A stretch of 64,000 bases of DNA from an uncultured Clostridia bacterium. Its GTDB lineage: Bacteria > Bacillota > Clostridia > Peptostreptococcales > Anaerovoracaceae. Positions within the stretch are counted from its first letter, which is position 1, and every line of letters begins with the position of its first letter. The notes below the pieces were generated by a model that saw nothing but the letters and a program-made list of their open reading frames with translations, ran no database searches and had not been told where the DNA came from. A program made the position numbers and the translations under genes. Positions 1-8,078 of the stretch are shown one piece after another. Location of the stretch: NCBI GenBank assembly GCA_938049335.1, contig CALIYX010000023.1, positions 62,001 through 126,000 of the forward strand. The letters run 5' to 3'.

Positions 1-2
1 CA

Positions 3-851
3 AATGCGGTAGGCAATGTAATAAATACGATATTAAACATTTTTCTAATACACGGAATTTGGCTATTTCCCAGAATGGAGATAGCAGGAGCCGGACTAGC
101 CACATTGATTGGGAATGTCGTTACAGCGGCGATAATATTTGTTGTAATCCTAAATAAAAATCACGAGCTTAATATTTTAGACGGCTCCTCGTGGAGATTT
201 TCGAAAACTAATGCGCATAGCTTTTTTAAGGTCGGCTTGCCCGCACTTGGCGAGCAGTCATTCGAAAGATTCGGTATGTTCACTTATACTAAAATGGTTG
301 CGGAGCTTGGAGTACTTCAACTTGCTACACATCAGGTTTGTATGAATTTGACAGATATTTTTTATTCGTTTTCTATGGGACTTGGCTATGCAAGTGCAGC
401 ACACACGGGGCAATGGCTTGGAAAAGGTCGTGAGGATGCAGCAAAGGAGTATGGTAAAATCGGGCTTAAGGTTGGAGTTTTGATAGCGGTAGTCTTTTGC
501 GCAATATGTATAATCGGCAGACATATATTGATTGATATTTATACGGATGACACGGAGGTCATAAAGCTGGGCTCGAATATAATTATCATCCTTGCAATTG
601 CATCTTTTCCGCAAGCAATTCAACTTGTGTGTTCGGGGGTATTGAAAGGGGCGGGCGACAGTTTCTATGTGATGATTTATTCGCTTTTTGTTATTGCGAT
701 ATTCCGTCCTATTTTGACTTATGTATTGTGTTTTAAATTTAATATGGGATTATATGGCGCTTGGATAGCGGTGATAACCGATCAGAGCCTACGAATGGTA
801 TTTTCTTATACAAGATTTAAATATGGAAAGTGGATGCACATAAAAATATAA
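3..851 (+). CDS. MATE family efflux transporter, 3' part
   Basis: The reading frame is open to the left edge, so this is the C-terminal ~282 residues of a longer protein; the internal ATG at 75 is not the true start. The visible part has about seven hydrophobic segments and MATE-type second-half motifs such as GKGREDAAK after LGYASAAHTGQWL and VLKGAGDS near the end. MATE proteins are inner-membrane exporters of drugs or cationic metabolites driven by Na+ or H+. Family call is firm; the substrate cannot be read. It runs in the same direction as cinA but a terminator-like hairpin follows it. Confidence 0.85.
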   Translation, partial: NAVGNVINTILNIFLIHGIWLFPRMEIAGAGLATLIGNVVTAAIIFVVILNKNHELNILDGSSWRFSKTNAHSFFKVGLPALGEQSFERFGMFTYTKMVAELGVLQLATHQVCMNLTDIFYSFSMGLGYASAAHTGQWLGKGREDAAKEYGKIGLKVGVLIAVVFCAICIIGRHILIDIYTDDTEVIKLGSNIIIILAIASFPQAIQLVCSGVLKGAGDSFYVMIYSLFVIAIFRPILTYVLCFKFNMGLYGAWIAVITDQSLRMVFSYTRFKYGKWMHIKI

Positions 852-870
852 TTGCAAAAGATAAAAAAAC

Positions 871-917
871 AGCCATATGTGAGGCTTGGTTGCTCAGGCT
901 TTACATTGGCTTTTTTA
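871..917 (+). terminator. Possible rho-independent terminator after the MATE gene
   Basis: AGCC-ATATGT at 871-880 can pair, with one bulged base, with ACATTGGCT at about 903-911. TGAG/CTCA pairs inside the loop, and TTTTTT follows. The T-run lies directly in front of the cinA ribosome-binding site, so it may also dampen read-through into cinA. Confidence 0.45.
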
Positions 918-928
918 GGAGTGAAATT

Positions 929-2173
929 ATGCGTTGTTGTATTATATCAGTTGGTACGGAGCTTTTATTTGGACATACGATAAACACAAATGCGGCATAT
1001 CTATCAAAGGAACTAAATCTTCTTGGCTTTGATGTTATGTATCATTTTGTTGTAGGTGATAACGATGGAAGGCTCAGCGAAACACTAAAATACGCGCTCG
1101 AAAAATGTGATCTTATAATCACAACTGGAGGTCTTGGGCCGACAGAGGATGATATCACAAAGGAGACAATTGCAGATGTCTTTGATGAAGAGCTTGTAAT
1201 GCATGCGGAAAGCTTTGCGGCTCTCGAAAGATATGCAAAAAAACGTGGTCGCAAGCTCACCGAAAATAACTACAAACAGGCAATGATGCCTCAGCATGCA
1301 GTTGTCTTGGATAATGAGGCAGGAACAGCTCCAGCCTTTGCACTAGAAAAAGACGGTAAAATCATCATAAGTCTGCCAGGACCACCTAGAGAAGTTCATT
1401 ATGTGTGGGAACATGAGGCAAAGCCATTCCTTCTATCAAAGCAGGACGAAAGTATAGTATATAGGATGATTAGGACATTTGGAATTGGTGAATCACTTCT
1501 CGAAACAGAACTTCTTCCTTTGATAGATGTCCAAACTGACCCAACTATTGCTACCTATGCAAAGGAAGGCGAGTGCATGATAAGAGTAGCATCAAAGCGT
1601 AAGGTTTATGATGAAGCTAAAGCTGCAGTTGATAAGGTTTGCAAGGAAATAGAAAATATAATAGGCGACTACATATATAGCTTTGATGGCGAAGAATTTT
1701 GCGATACTATAGGTAATGCTCTAATAGATAGGAATATAAGCATTTCTGCATGCGAGTCATGCACGGGTGGGGCATTTTCGCAGATGCTTGTTAGCGTTGC
1801 GGGAATATCAAAGGTCTTTGAAAGGGGCCTTGTTACATACTCTGAACGAGCAAAGCAGGAAGAGCTAGGTGTAAATAAAGAAACTTTAGAAAAGTATACG
1901 GCAGAAAGCAAAGAAGTGGCTCTTGAGATGGCAAAGGGCCTAAGGGCAAAGACTGGTAGCAAGCTCTGTATTTCATCAACTGGTGTAGCAGGACCTGATG
2001 CATATCATGGCCTAGATGCTGGGACCATGTATATAGGAATAGTATTTGGAGACTATGAGCATGTACATGAGGTAAAGACACATCGCAATGATAGAAACTG
2101 GAATAGAAACTTCTGCTGTCTTGAGATGTTTAATCAAATAAAAAAGGCTATCGATTATAAGGGGAAAATCTAG
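929..2173 (+). CDS. cinA: CinA, competence/damage-inducible protein with NMN deamidase domain
   Basis: 414 residues from the ATG at 929, chosen over an upstream in-frame start at 830 because AGGAGTG sits just before it and the CinA N-terminus (MRCCIISVGTELL) begins there. The N-terminal molybdopterin-binding-like domain (about 1-170) carries TTGGLGPTEDD. The C-terminal nicotinamide-nucleotide amidase domain (about 255-410) carries ESCTGG near residue 277, the catalytic serine region of PncC-type deamidases. The family recycles NMN and in some species is linked to competence. It is followed by recA, the classic cinA-recA neighbourhood of Firmicutes. Confidence 0.93.
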   Translation: MRCCIISVGTELLFGHTINTNAAYLSKELNLLGFDVMYHFVVGDNDGRLSETLKYALEKCDLIITTGGLGPTEDDITKETIADVFDEELVMHAESFAALERYAKKRGRKLTENNYKQAMMPQHAVVLDNEAGTAPAFALEKDGKIIISLPGPPREVHYVWEHEAKPFLLSKQDESIVYRMIRTFGIGESLLETELLPLIDVQTDPTIATYAKEGECMIRVASKRKVYDEAKAAVDKVCKEIENIIGDYIYSFDGEEFCDTIGNALIDRNISISACESCTGGAFSQMLVSVAGISKVFERGLVTYSERAKQEELGVNKETLEKYTAESKEVALEMAKGLRAKTGSKLCISSTGVAGPDAYHGLDAGTMYIGIVFGDYEHVHEVKTHRNDRNWNRNFCCLEMFNQIKKAIDYKGKI

Positions 2174-2201
2174 AAATCGTTGACATTGATAAGGGGAAAA
2201 T
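2157..2201 (+). repeat. 13-bp direct repeat spanning the cinA stop
   Basis: ATAAGGGGAAAAT occurs at 2157-2169 (end of cinA) and again at 2189-2201. The second copy lies in the spacer of a possible extra promoter (TTGACA 2180-2185, N17, TAAAAC 2203-2208). No function is evident. Confidence 0.5.
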
Positions 2202-2239
2202 GTAAAACTGTAAATATAAAAATACAGTAAAACTTATGC

Positions 2240-2268
2240 TTGATTTTTGTTAACAGCTAATGTAGAAT
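2240..2268 (+). promoter_or_regulatory. recA promoter
   Basis: TTGATT (2240-2245), 17-nt spacer, TAGAAT (2263-2268). Expected transcription start is near 2275, immediately before the LexA box. The pairing with that box makes this the likely SOS-controlled recA promoter. Confidence 0.7.
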
Positions 2269-2276
2269 AAAAATAA

Positions 2277-2288
2277 GAACGAATGTTC
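2277..2288 (+). promoter_or_regulatory. LexA (Cheo-type) operator upstream of recA
   Basis: Exact match to the Gram-positive LexA/DinR half-sites GAAC-N4-GTTC: GAAC 2277-2280, GAAT, GTTC 2285-2288. It sits at about +2 to +13 of the predicted recA transcript and 15 nt before the recA ATG, where LexA binding would block initiation. The same half-site pattern recurs in degenerate form at the yneA-like gene (28312-28381). Confidence 0.85.
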
Positions 2289-2303
2289 ATTTTGGAGGTA
2301 AGG

Positions 2304-3395
2304 ATGGCAACGAAGAAATTTGCAGCTTCTAATCCCGATGATAGGGATAGAGCTTTAGAAGAAGCTCTGAAGCATATACATAAGAAATTTGGTGACGGGT
2401 CTATCATGAGACTCGGCGAGAACGCACAGAACAAGGATCTATCTGTTATATCAACTGGTTCAATAAGCTTAGATATCGCATCTGGTGTTGGCGGAGTTCC
2501 AAGAGGAAGAATCATTGAGATTTTTGGACCTGAATCATCAGGTAAGACAACTCTCACACTTCACATTGTAGCAGAAGCTCAGAAGCAGGGAGGAAGAGCT
2601 GCATTTATCGATGCAGAGCATGCTCTTGATCCAGTTTATGCTAAGAGTATAGGCGTAGATGTGGATGCACTACTAGTATCACAGCCTGATACAGGAGAGC
2701 AGGGTCTTGAGATTTGCGATACACTTGCAAGGAGTGGAGCTTTGGATGTAATCGTTATCGACTCTGTAGCAGCGCTTGTACCAAGCTCTGAGATTGAGGG
2801 CGAGATGGGAGATTCACACGTAGGTCTTCAGGCAAGAATGATGTCACAGGCACTTCGTAAGCTAGCTGGTACTGTTAGCCGTTCTAAGACATGTGTTATA
2901 TTCATCAACCAGCTTAGAGAGAAGATTGGCGTAATGTACGGAAGCCCTGAGACAACTACAGGTGGACGCGCTCTCAAGTTCTACTCAACAATGAGATTTG
3001 ATGTACGAAAGGGCGAGAGCATCAAGAAGGGTGACGATATCCTAGGTAACAGAACCAAGGTTAAGATTGTTAAGAACAAGGTTGCGCCACCATTCAAGCG
3101 CGCTGAATTTGACATAATGTTCGGTGAGGGTATTTCCAAGTCAGGAGATATCTTGGATAGTGCTGTTGAACAGAACATTATTGAGAAGGCTGGTTCATGG
3201 TATAGCTACAATGGTGAGAAGATTGGACAGGGTCGTGAGAATGTTAAGGTTTATCTCGATGAGCACAGCGATGTATCTCAGGAGATAGAGCATAAGCTTC
3301 TCGTGGCATTGCAGTCAAACAACTCTGCTGAAGAGATGCCAGAAGATGTAGCTGATTTTAGAGTTGATGAAGATGGAGTAATCCTAGAGGATTAA
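2304..3395 (+). CDS. recA: RecA recombinase
   Basis: 363 residues from the ATG at 2304, which follows GGAGGTAAGG. The longer frame from 2283 begins inside the LexA operator and is rejected. Walker A is GPESSGKTT, Walker B/DSVAALVP and the L1/L2 region (FINQLREKIGV...TTGGRALKFY) are intact, and the C-terminus is acidic as usual. It forms the ATP-dependent filament on ssDNA for homologous recombination, and in SOS induction triggers LexA self-cleavage. No LexA gene lies in this window. Length is typical for the family. Confidence 0.98.
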   Translation: MATKKFAASNPDDRDRALEEALKHIHKKFGDGSIMRLGENAQNKDLSVISTGSISLDIASGVGGVPRGRIIEIFGPESSGKTTLTLHIVAEAQKQGGRAAFIDAEHALDPVYAKSIGVDVDALLVSQPDTGEQGLEICDTLARSGALDVIVIDSVAALVPSSEIEGEMGDSHVGLQARMMSQALRKLAGTVSRSKTCVIFINQLREKIGVMYGSPETTTGGRALKFYSTMRFDVRKGESIKKGDDILGNRTKVKIVKNKVAPPFKRAEFDIMFGEGISKSGDILDSAVEQNIIEKAGSWYSYNGEKIGQGRENVKVYLDEHSDVSQEIEHKLLVALQSNNSAEEMPEDVADFRVDEDGVILED

Positions 3396-3414
3396 TTTAT
3401 AAATAAAATTTTAA

Positions 3415-3438
3415 GCCGGTGCAATGCGCCAGTTTTGT
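3415..3438 (+). terminator. Weak terminator after recA
   Basis: GGTGC (3418-3422) pairs with GCGCC (3426-3430) across a 3-nt loop with one G-T wobble, followed by AGTTTTGTCTATTTTT. Short stem but a T-rich tail, placed between recA and the rplU promoter. Confidence 0.4.
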
Positions 3439-3467
3439 CTATTTTTAAAGATTTTAGTATGTAATTG

Positions 3468-3496
3468 TTGACATTACCATGCGTTGATGTTATTAT
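3468..3496 (+). promoter_or_regulatory. Strong sigma-A promoter for rplU
   Basis: Consensus TTGACA (3468-3473), exactly 17 nt, TATTAT (3491-3496). It would start a transcript near 3503 with a 5' leader of about 75 nt before rplU. Confidence 0.85.
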
Positions 3497-3502
3497 TACA
3501 TG

Positions 3503-3578
3503 GTTAGACCGCACGAAACGGGTTATAAAGCGTAAGCTACCTGTAATAGGCGAGACTGGATAGAGGAGGTAGAAACAC
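3503..3578 (+). ncRNA. Candidate L21 leader (ribosomal-protein autoregulatory RNA)
   Basis: The leader between the promoter and the rplU ATG can fold into a hairpin: ACGGGT (3518-3523) with ACCTGT (3539-3544, one G-U pair), inside which AGC (3529-3531) pairs with GCT (3536-3538) closing a GTAA, a GNRA-class tetraloop. A conserved-looking GGCGAGACTGGAT segment precedes the GAGGAGGT ribosome-binding site. Firmicutes commonly carry an L21-responsive leader here (Rfam L21_leader); matching it is inference from position and structure, not from a covariance search. Confidence 0.5.
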
Positions 3579-4058
3579 ATGTACGCAATTATCGAAACAG
3601 GCGGAAAGCAGTACAGAGTTGCTGAAGGAGATGTCCTAACTGTTGAAAAGCTAGCAGTTGAAGACGGAGCTCAGGTTGAACTAGACAAAGTATTGCTTCT
3701 AAGCAAAGATGGTGATGTTCAGGTTGGCGCACCATACATCGAAGGCGCTAAGGTCTTTGGTGAAGTAGTTGAGAGTGGCAAGGGAAAGAAGGTTATCATC
3801 TTCAAGTACAAGGCTAAGAAGGACTACAGAAAGAAACAGGGTCACAGACAGCCATACACAATGATCAAGATTACATCATTGGATGGCAAGGCTCCAGCTA
3901 AGGTAGTTAAGGCTGCTGAAGCAAAAGAAGAAGTAAAAAACCTAGCATCGATGAAAAAGGATGAATTGATTGCATATGCAGAAGCTAAGGGTGTTGAAGT
4001 TGACGCTAAGGCTACTAAGGCAGTTATCATCGAGAAAATCGAAGCTGCAACTAAGTAA
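3579..4058 (+). CDS. rplU: Ribosomal protein L21 with C-terminal extension
   Basis: 159 residues, against about 103 in ordinary bacterial L21. Residues 1-103 are standard L21, including MYAIIETGGKQYRV, the basic stretch KKDYRKKQGHRQPYT and the ITSL end. Residues 104-159 form an Ala/Lys/Glu-rich linker and then a helix-extension-helix-like unit (about 122-157, MKKDELIAYAEAKGVEVD then ATKAVIIEKI) resembling SAP/HeH/Rho-N motifs that bind nucleic acid. The ribosome-binding site GAGGAGGT is strong. The next gene is rpmA, 31 nt away; the usual prp (ysxB) gene between them is missing. The core identity is certain; the role of the tail is unknown. Confidence 0.97.
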   Translation: MYAIIETGGKQYRVAEGDVLTVEKLAVEDGAQVELDKVLLLSKDGDVQVGAPYIEGAKVFGEVVESGKGKKVIIFKYKAKKDYRKKQGHRQPYTMIKITSLDGKAPAKVVKAAEAKEEVKNLASMKKDELIAYAEAKGVEVDAKATKAVIIEKIEAATK

Positions 4059-4089
4059 TAGAGTTTAACCGACGAGGAGGTGTCTTTAC

Positions 4090-4350
4090 ATGGCAAGTAA
4101 GAAAGGTGTAGGAAGCTCCAAGAATGGCCGCGAATCCGAATCGAAAAGACTTGGTGTCAAGATTGGTGACGGACAGTTTGTAAGCGCCGGCAGTATCCTA
4201 GTTAGACAGAGAGGTACTAAGTTCCACCCAGGTAACAATGTAGGTATCGGTGGAGATGACACTTTGTTTGCTAAGATTGATGGTAATGTAAAGTTCGAAA
4301 GATACGACAAAACCAGAAAACAGGTCAGTGTTTATTCAAGAGAAGCTTAA
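4090..4350 (+). CDS. rpmA: Ribosomal protein L27 lacking the Prp-cleaved N-terminal extension
   Basis: 86 residues beginning MASKKGVGSSKNGRESESKRLG, which is where mature L27 begins in Firmicutes. In most Firmicutes the gene encodes an extra N-terminal peptide ending near FF that is removed by the protease Prp, encoded between rplU and rpmA. Here both that peptide and the protease gene are absent: only 31 nt separate rplU from this ATG, which has its own CGAGGAGGTG ribosome-binding site. L27 sits in the large subunit with its N-terminus near the peptidyl-transferase centre. A terminator follows. Confidence 0.97.
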   Translation: MASKKGVGSSKNGRESESKRLGVKIGDGQFVSAGSILVRQRGTKFHPGNNVGIGGDDTLFAKIDGNVKFERYDKTRKQVSVYSREA

Positions 4351-4355
4351 CTATA

Positions 4356-4380
4356 GGGCCTCATAAGAGGCTCTTTTTTG
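4356..4380 (+). terminator. Rho-independent terminator after rpmA
   Basis: GGGCCTC (4356-4362), loop ATAA, GAGGCTC (4367-4373) with one G-T pair, then TTTTTT (4374-4379). A classic terminator or attenuator between the ribosomal-protein pair and obg; part of the transcription must read through to obg unless obg has an unseen promoter. Confidence 0.8.
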
Positions 4381-4405
4381 TTAATTTAATTGATAAGAGG
4401 TTAAT

Positions 4406-5707
4406 ATGCTTGTAGATAAAGCAAGAATAACGATAGTTTCAGGTAAGGGTGGAAACGGTGCTGTTTCATTTAGAAGAGAACCCTTTGTTCCTGAAGGTGG
4501 TCCAGACGGTGGGGATGGTGGAAACGGAGGAAATGTAGTTTTCCTCGCTGATAGAAACCTTAGAACTTTGATGGACTTTAGATACAAGAAAAAATACGAA
4601 GCCGAGAATGGTCAAAACGGCATGAAGAAAAAGTGCTACGGCAAAAAAGGAGAGGATTTAGTTATCAAGGTTCCTGTTGGAACTATGGTTTTTGATGCTG
4701 AGTCTGGTCTTTTGATGCATGATCTTAAGGAGGATGGAGATAGCTTTGTTGCTGCTCAAGGCGGCAGAGGAGGTAAGGGTAATATCCACTTCAAGAACTC
4801 AATAAGACAGGCGCCAAACTTTGCTGAAGCAGGAGATAAGGCTAAGGAAAGAGATGTAATTCTTGAGCTTAAGATGCTTGCTGACGTAGGTCTTGTTGGA
4901 TTTCCTAATGTAGGAAAGTCAAGTCTTCTTGCGGTTGCTACTAATGCAAGACCTAAGATAGAAAACTATCACTTTACAACTATAGATCCTAATCTCGGTG
5001 TTGTAAGACTATATGATACAGACTATGTAATGGCCGATATCGCAGGAATCATTGAGGGTGCTCATCAGGGGCTTGGGCTTGGTTTTAAGTTCCTAAAACA
5101 CATTGAGAGAACCAAAGTTTTGATTCATGTTGTAGACGTTTCAGGTTGCGAGGGCAGAGATCCTATAGATGACTTTGATAAGATAATGAAGGAGCTAGAA
5201 TCATATAGCGATAAGATTACCCAAAAGCCTATGCTTGTAGCTGCTAATAAGATAGATATGATAGATGAAGATGATGAGAATTACCTCAAGTTCAAGGCTT
5301 ATGTAGAAGGCAAGGGCTACAGGGTGTTCCCAATTTCTGCACCTCTAAATCTTGGTGTTAAGGAACTGCTTTCAGCTGCTGCTGAGGAACTGGCAAAGGC
5401 AGAGCTAAATCCACCACCAGAAGAGGAATATGAGTACTTTGATTTTGAATCAGAAAAGCTTAGTGATGCTGATTACAGAAGAATTGATGTTCGCTGCGAA
5501 AACGGACAGTACATTATGGAAGGTCAGCAGCTTCAGAAGATATTTGATTCAACAAACTTTAATGATATGGGTTCTCTGAGATATCTATATAAGTATATAG
5601 AGAAGAGCGGAGCGCTCAAGAAACTTCGAAAGATGGGGCTTGAGGAAGGCGATATTGTAAAGATTGGCGACTTTGAGCTTGAATATTATGATGAATACGA
5701 TGAGTAG
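4406..5707 (+). CDS. obg: GTPase Obg (CgtA), ribosome-assembly GTPase
   Basis: 433 residues with the three Obg parts: a glycine-rich Obg fold (about 1-158, many GG pairs), the G domain (G1 GFPNVGKSS, Thr of switch I in FTTIDPN, G3 DIAGI, G4 NKID) and the C-terminal OCT domain (about 350-428). Obg binds the 50S subunit late in assembly and responds to ppGpp. It follows rplU-rpmA as in many bacteria, and its stop overlaps the start of the next gene by 8 nt, suggesting translational coupling. Confidence 0.97.
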   Translation: MLVDKARITIVSGKGGNGAVSFRREPFVPEGGPDGGDGGNGGNVVFLADRNLRTLMDFRYKKKYEAENGQNGMKKKCYGKKGEDLVIKVPVGTMVFDAESGLLMHDLKEDGDSFVAAQGGRGGKGNIHFKNSIRQAPNFAEAGDKAKERDVILELKMLADVGLVGFPNVGKSSLLAVATNARPKIENYHFTTIDPNLGVVRLYDTDYVMADIAGIIEGAHQGLGLGFKFLKHIERTKVLIHVVDVSGCEGRDPIDDFDKIMKELESYSDKITQKPMLVAANKIDMIDEDDENYLKFKAYVEGKGYRVFPISAPLNLGVKELLSAAAEELAKAELNPPPEEEYEYFDFESEKLSDADYRRIDVRCENGQYIMEGQQLQKIFDSTNFNDMGSLRYLYKYIEKSGALKKLRKMGLEEGDIVKIGDFELEYYDEYDE

Positions 5708-8078
5708 TGAATCAAAAAAACAAAAACGTCTCAGCGAAGAAATCTGCAAGGAGCTTTATGCTAAATATGAAACTCCTGAGCGTGTAATTAAACACTGCAG
5801 AGCTGTTGGTGAGACAGGAGCAAGAATAGCAGGTGCTCTAAATAAAGCTGGCTATAATTTTGATGAGTCTTTAGTAAGAGCTGCAGGTCTTATCCACGAT
5901 TTGATGAGAATATCTGATAATCATGGAGAGGCTGCAGCTGATTTACTTGAGTCACTTGGTTATATGCAGGAAGCAAAGGCTGTGAGAAACCATATGAGAT
6001 ATGAGTTTAATGCGCCTGAAAATATAACTGAAACTGACATTTTCTGCCTAGCTGATAGACTTGTCAAGGAAGATGAATATGTTGGAATTGATGAGCGTGT
6101 TGATTACCTTATAGATAAGCCAGGCAAAACAGCTGAGAGAACTAAAATCCTAAAAGAAAAAAGGGAAGAGACCAAGATATTTATCAAGGCTTTAGAGATA
6201 AGAATGGGCGTAAAAATTGATAGCCTCTTCAGGAATGATGATAGCGCAAAGAAGATCGATAGACTTCTAAAGCGAGTAGAAAAACCGGCAAGATACATAG
6301 GATCAGAGAAGAATATTTGCAAGAAAAAACCTCAAAATAAGCTAAGGTTTGCTTTTGCTTTCCCAGATTTATATGAAATCGGTATGTCATATATGGGACT
6401 TCAGATTTTGTATAACATTTTAAATAAGGAAGATGAGATTTATTGTGAGAGGGTTTTTGCCCCTGCTCAGGATATGTCTGCATTGATGCGTGAGGAAAAA
6501 CTAGATCTATTTACTCTTGAGACAAAGACAAGGGTAAGAGATATGGATATTCTAGGTTTTACGCTTCAGTATGAGATGTCATACACGAACGTACTTGATA
6601 TGTTAAGTCTTGCAGGGATTACATTTAAATCAAAGGATAGAGCAGAAGACGAACCGCTTATCATTGCGGGAGGTCCGTGTGCATATAATCCTGAACCGCT
6701 AAGTGATTTCGTCGATGTATTTTTGATTGGTGATGGAGAGGAGCTTTTGCCTTACTTCCTAAAGGAATACAAGAAATCCCTAGAGAAGGGCGTAAGTAAG
6801 AGAGAATTTCTAAAATCAATAGTAAAAACAGATGGAGTTTACATTCCATCATTTTATGATGTTGTTTACAATGAGGACAATACGGTCAAAGAGTATGTCC
6901 CTTTGATAGAAGACGCTCCAAAACGTGTTAAGAGAGCTTTGATAAGTGAAATCGAGGACATTCCGTTTCCGGAAAAACCAATGGTTCCGTTTATCGATAC
7001 AGTACACGATAGAGCTGTCGTTGAAACGTTTAGGGGTTGTACTAGAGGATGCAGATTCTGCCAGGCTGGTATGATATATAGGCCGATTAGAGAAAGATCA
7101 AAGGAAACCATAGAGCGTATCGTAGAAAGACAGCTAGAGACAACTGGACACGATGAACTTTCGCTTCTATCGCTTTCTACAAGTGATTACTCTGATTTTG
7201 AGGCATTAGCTACATCAGTAATGGATAAGTGTGCAGATAGAAACGTTGCGCTTTCACTTCCATCACTAAGGCTTGATAGCTTCTCGTTTAACGTGCTTCA
7301 GGAAATACAGAAATACAGAAAATCAGGTCTAACCTTTGCACCAGAAGCTGGAACGCAAAGACTTAGGGATGTAATAAACAAAGGTATTACTGAGGAAGAT
7401 ATTTTTTCTGCAGTTCGTCAGGCCATAGAACTTGGCTGGAACAATATCAAGCTTTACTTTATGATAGGTCATCCGACGGAGACTGATGAGGATCTAGAGG
7501 GTATAGCAAATATAGCAAAGAAGATTTTACAGATAAAGAAGGAAATTGGGAGGGGCGGTAGATTCAATGTGACCGTCAGCGTTTCTAACTTTGTTCCAAA
7601 GGCATTTACTCCTTTTCAGTGGATGGGGCAAAACAGCCTAGAAGAATTCAGGCGTAAGCATGACTTCCTTAGAGGACTTCTATATGTCAAAGGCATAACA
7701 TTTAACTATCATGACGATTTTACAAGCGTGCTTGAGGCAGTATTTGCTCGTGGAGATAGGCGAACAGGAGAACTTCTTCTAAAGGCATATGAGGAAGGTT
7801 GCGTTCGCGATAGCTGGTCTGAGTGCTTTGATGAACAAAAATGGAGGACTGCAATTGAAAAGAGCGGTCTTGACATCGAGTTCTACACCCAGAGAGAAAG
7901 AGATATTGATGAAGTACTGCCATGGTACATAATCGATAGCTCTGTAAGCGACGAATATCTAAAGCTAGAATGGAAACGCGCTAATGTTGCTCAGATTACA
8001 CCAGACTGCAGAAATGGCTGCACAGGCTGCGGAATCAACAAAAGAACGGTTTGTAAGTTAGGTGGTATCTATGAATAG
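5700..8078 (+). CDS. HD-domain / B12-binding-like / radical SAM fusion protein (TIGR03960-type)
   Basis: 792 residues if started at the ATG at 5700, which overlaps the obg stop; in-frame ATGs at 5664, 5688 and 5691 are alternatives and none has a clear Shine-Dalgarno. Residues about 25-175 form an HD phosphohydrolase-like domain with H32, H66-D67, H75 and D119 as candidate metal ligands. The rest matches the radical-SAM family TIGR03960: a cobalamin-binding-like segment (about 210-400), the cluster motif C447-x3-C451-x2-C454 (CTRGCRFC), and a C-terminal cysteine cluster (DCRNGCTGCG). The family is usually about 600 residues without the HD part. It is followed by its constant partner DUF2344. 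The reaction is not established. Confidence 0.85.
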   Translation: MSSESKKQKRLSEEICKELYAKYETPERVIKHCRAVGETGARIAGALNKAGYNFDESLVRAAGLIHDLMRISDNHGEAAADLLESLGYMQEAKAVRNHMRYEFNAPENITETDIFCLADRLVKEDEYVGIDERVDYLIDKPGKTAERTKILKEKREETKIFIKALEIRMGVKIDSLFRNDDSAKKIDRLLKRVEKPARYIGSEKNICKKKPQNKLRFAFAFPDLYEIGMSYMGLQILYNILNKEDEIYCERVFAPAQDMSALMREEKLDLFTLETKTRVRDMDILGFTLQYEMSYTNVLDMLSLAGITFKSKDRAEDEPLIIAGGPCAYNPEPLSDFVDVFLIGDGEELLPYFLKEYKKSLEKGVSKREFLKSIVKTDGVYIPSFYDVVYNEDNTVKEYVPLIEDAPKRVKRALISEIEDIPFPEKPMVPFIDTVHDRAVVETFRGCTRGCRFCQAGMIYRPIRERSKETIERIVERQLETTGHDELSLLSLSTSDYSDFEALATSVMDKCADRNVALSLPSLRLDSFSFNVLQEIQKYRKSGLTFAPEAGTQRLRDVINKGITEEDIFSAVRQAIELGWNNIKLYFMIGHPTETDEDLEGIANIAKKILQIKKEIGRGGRFNVTVSVSNFVPKAFTPFQWMGQNSLEEFRRKHDFLRGLLYVKGITFNYHDDFTSVLEAVFARGDRRTGELLLKAYEEGCVRDSWSECFDEQKWRTAIEKSGLDIEFYTQRERDIDEVLPWYIIDSSVSDEYLKLEWKRANVAQITPDCRNGCTGCGINKRTVCKLGGIYE

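Noticed and set aside
5664..5699. Upstream starts for the HD-radical SAM gene
   Set aside because: ATGs at 5664, 5688 and 5691 lie inside obg and lack a ribosome-binding site; 5700 gives the usual short overlap. Not fully excluded.
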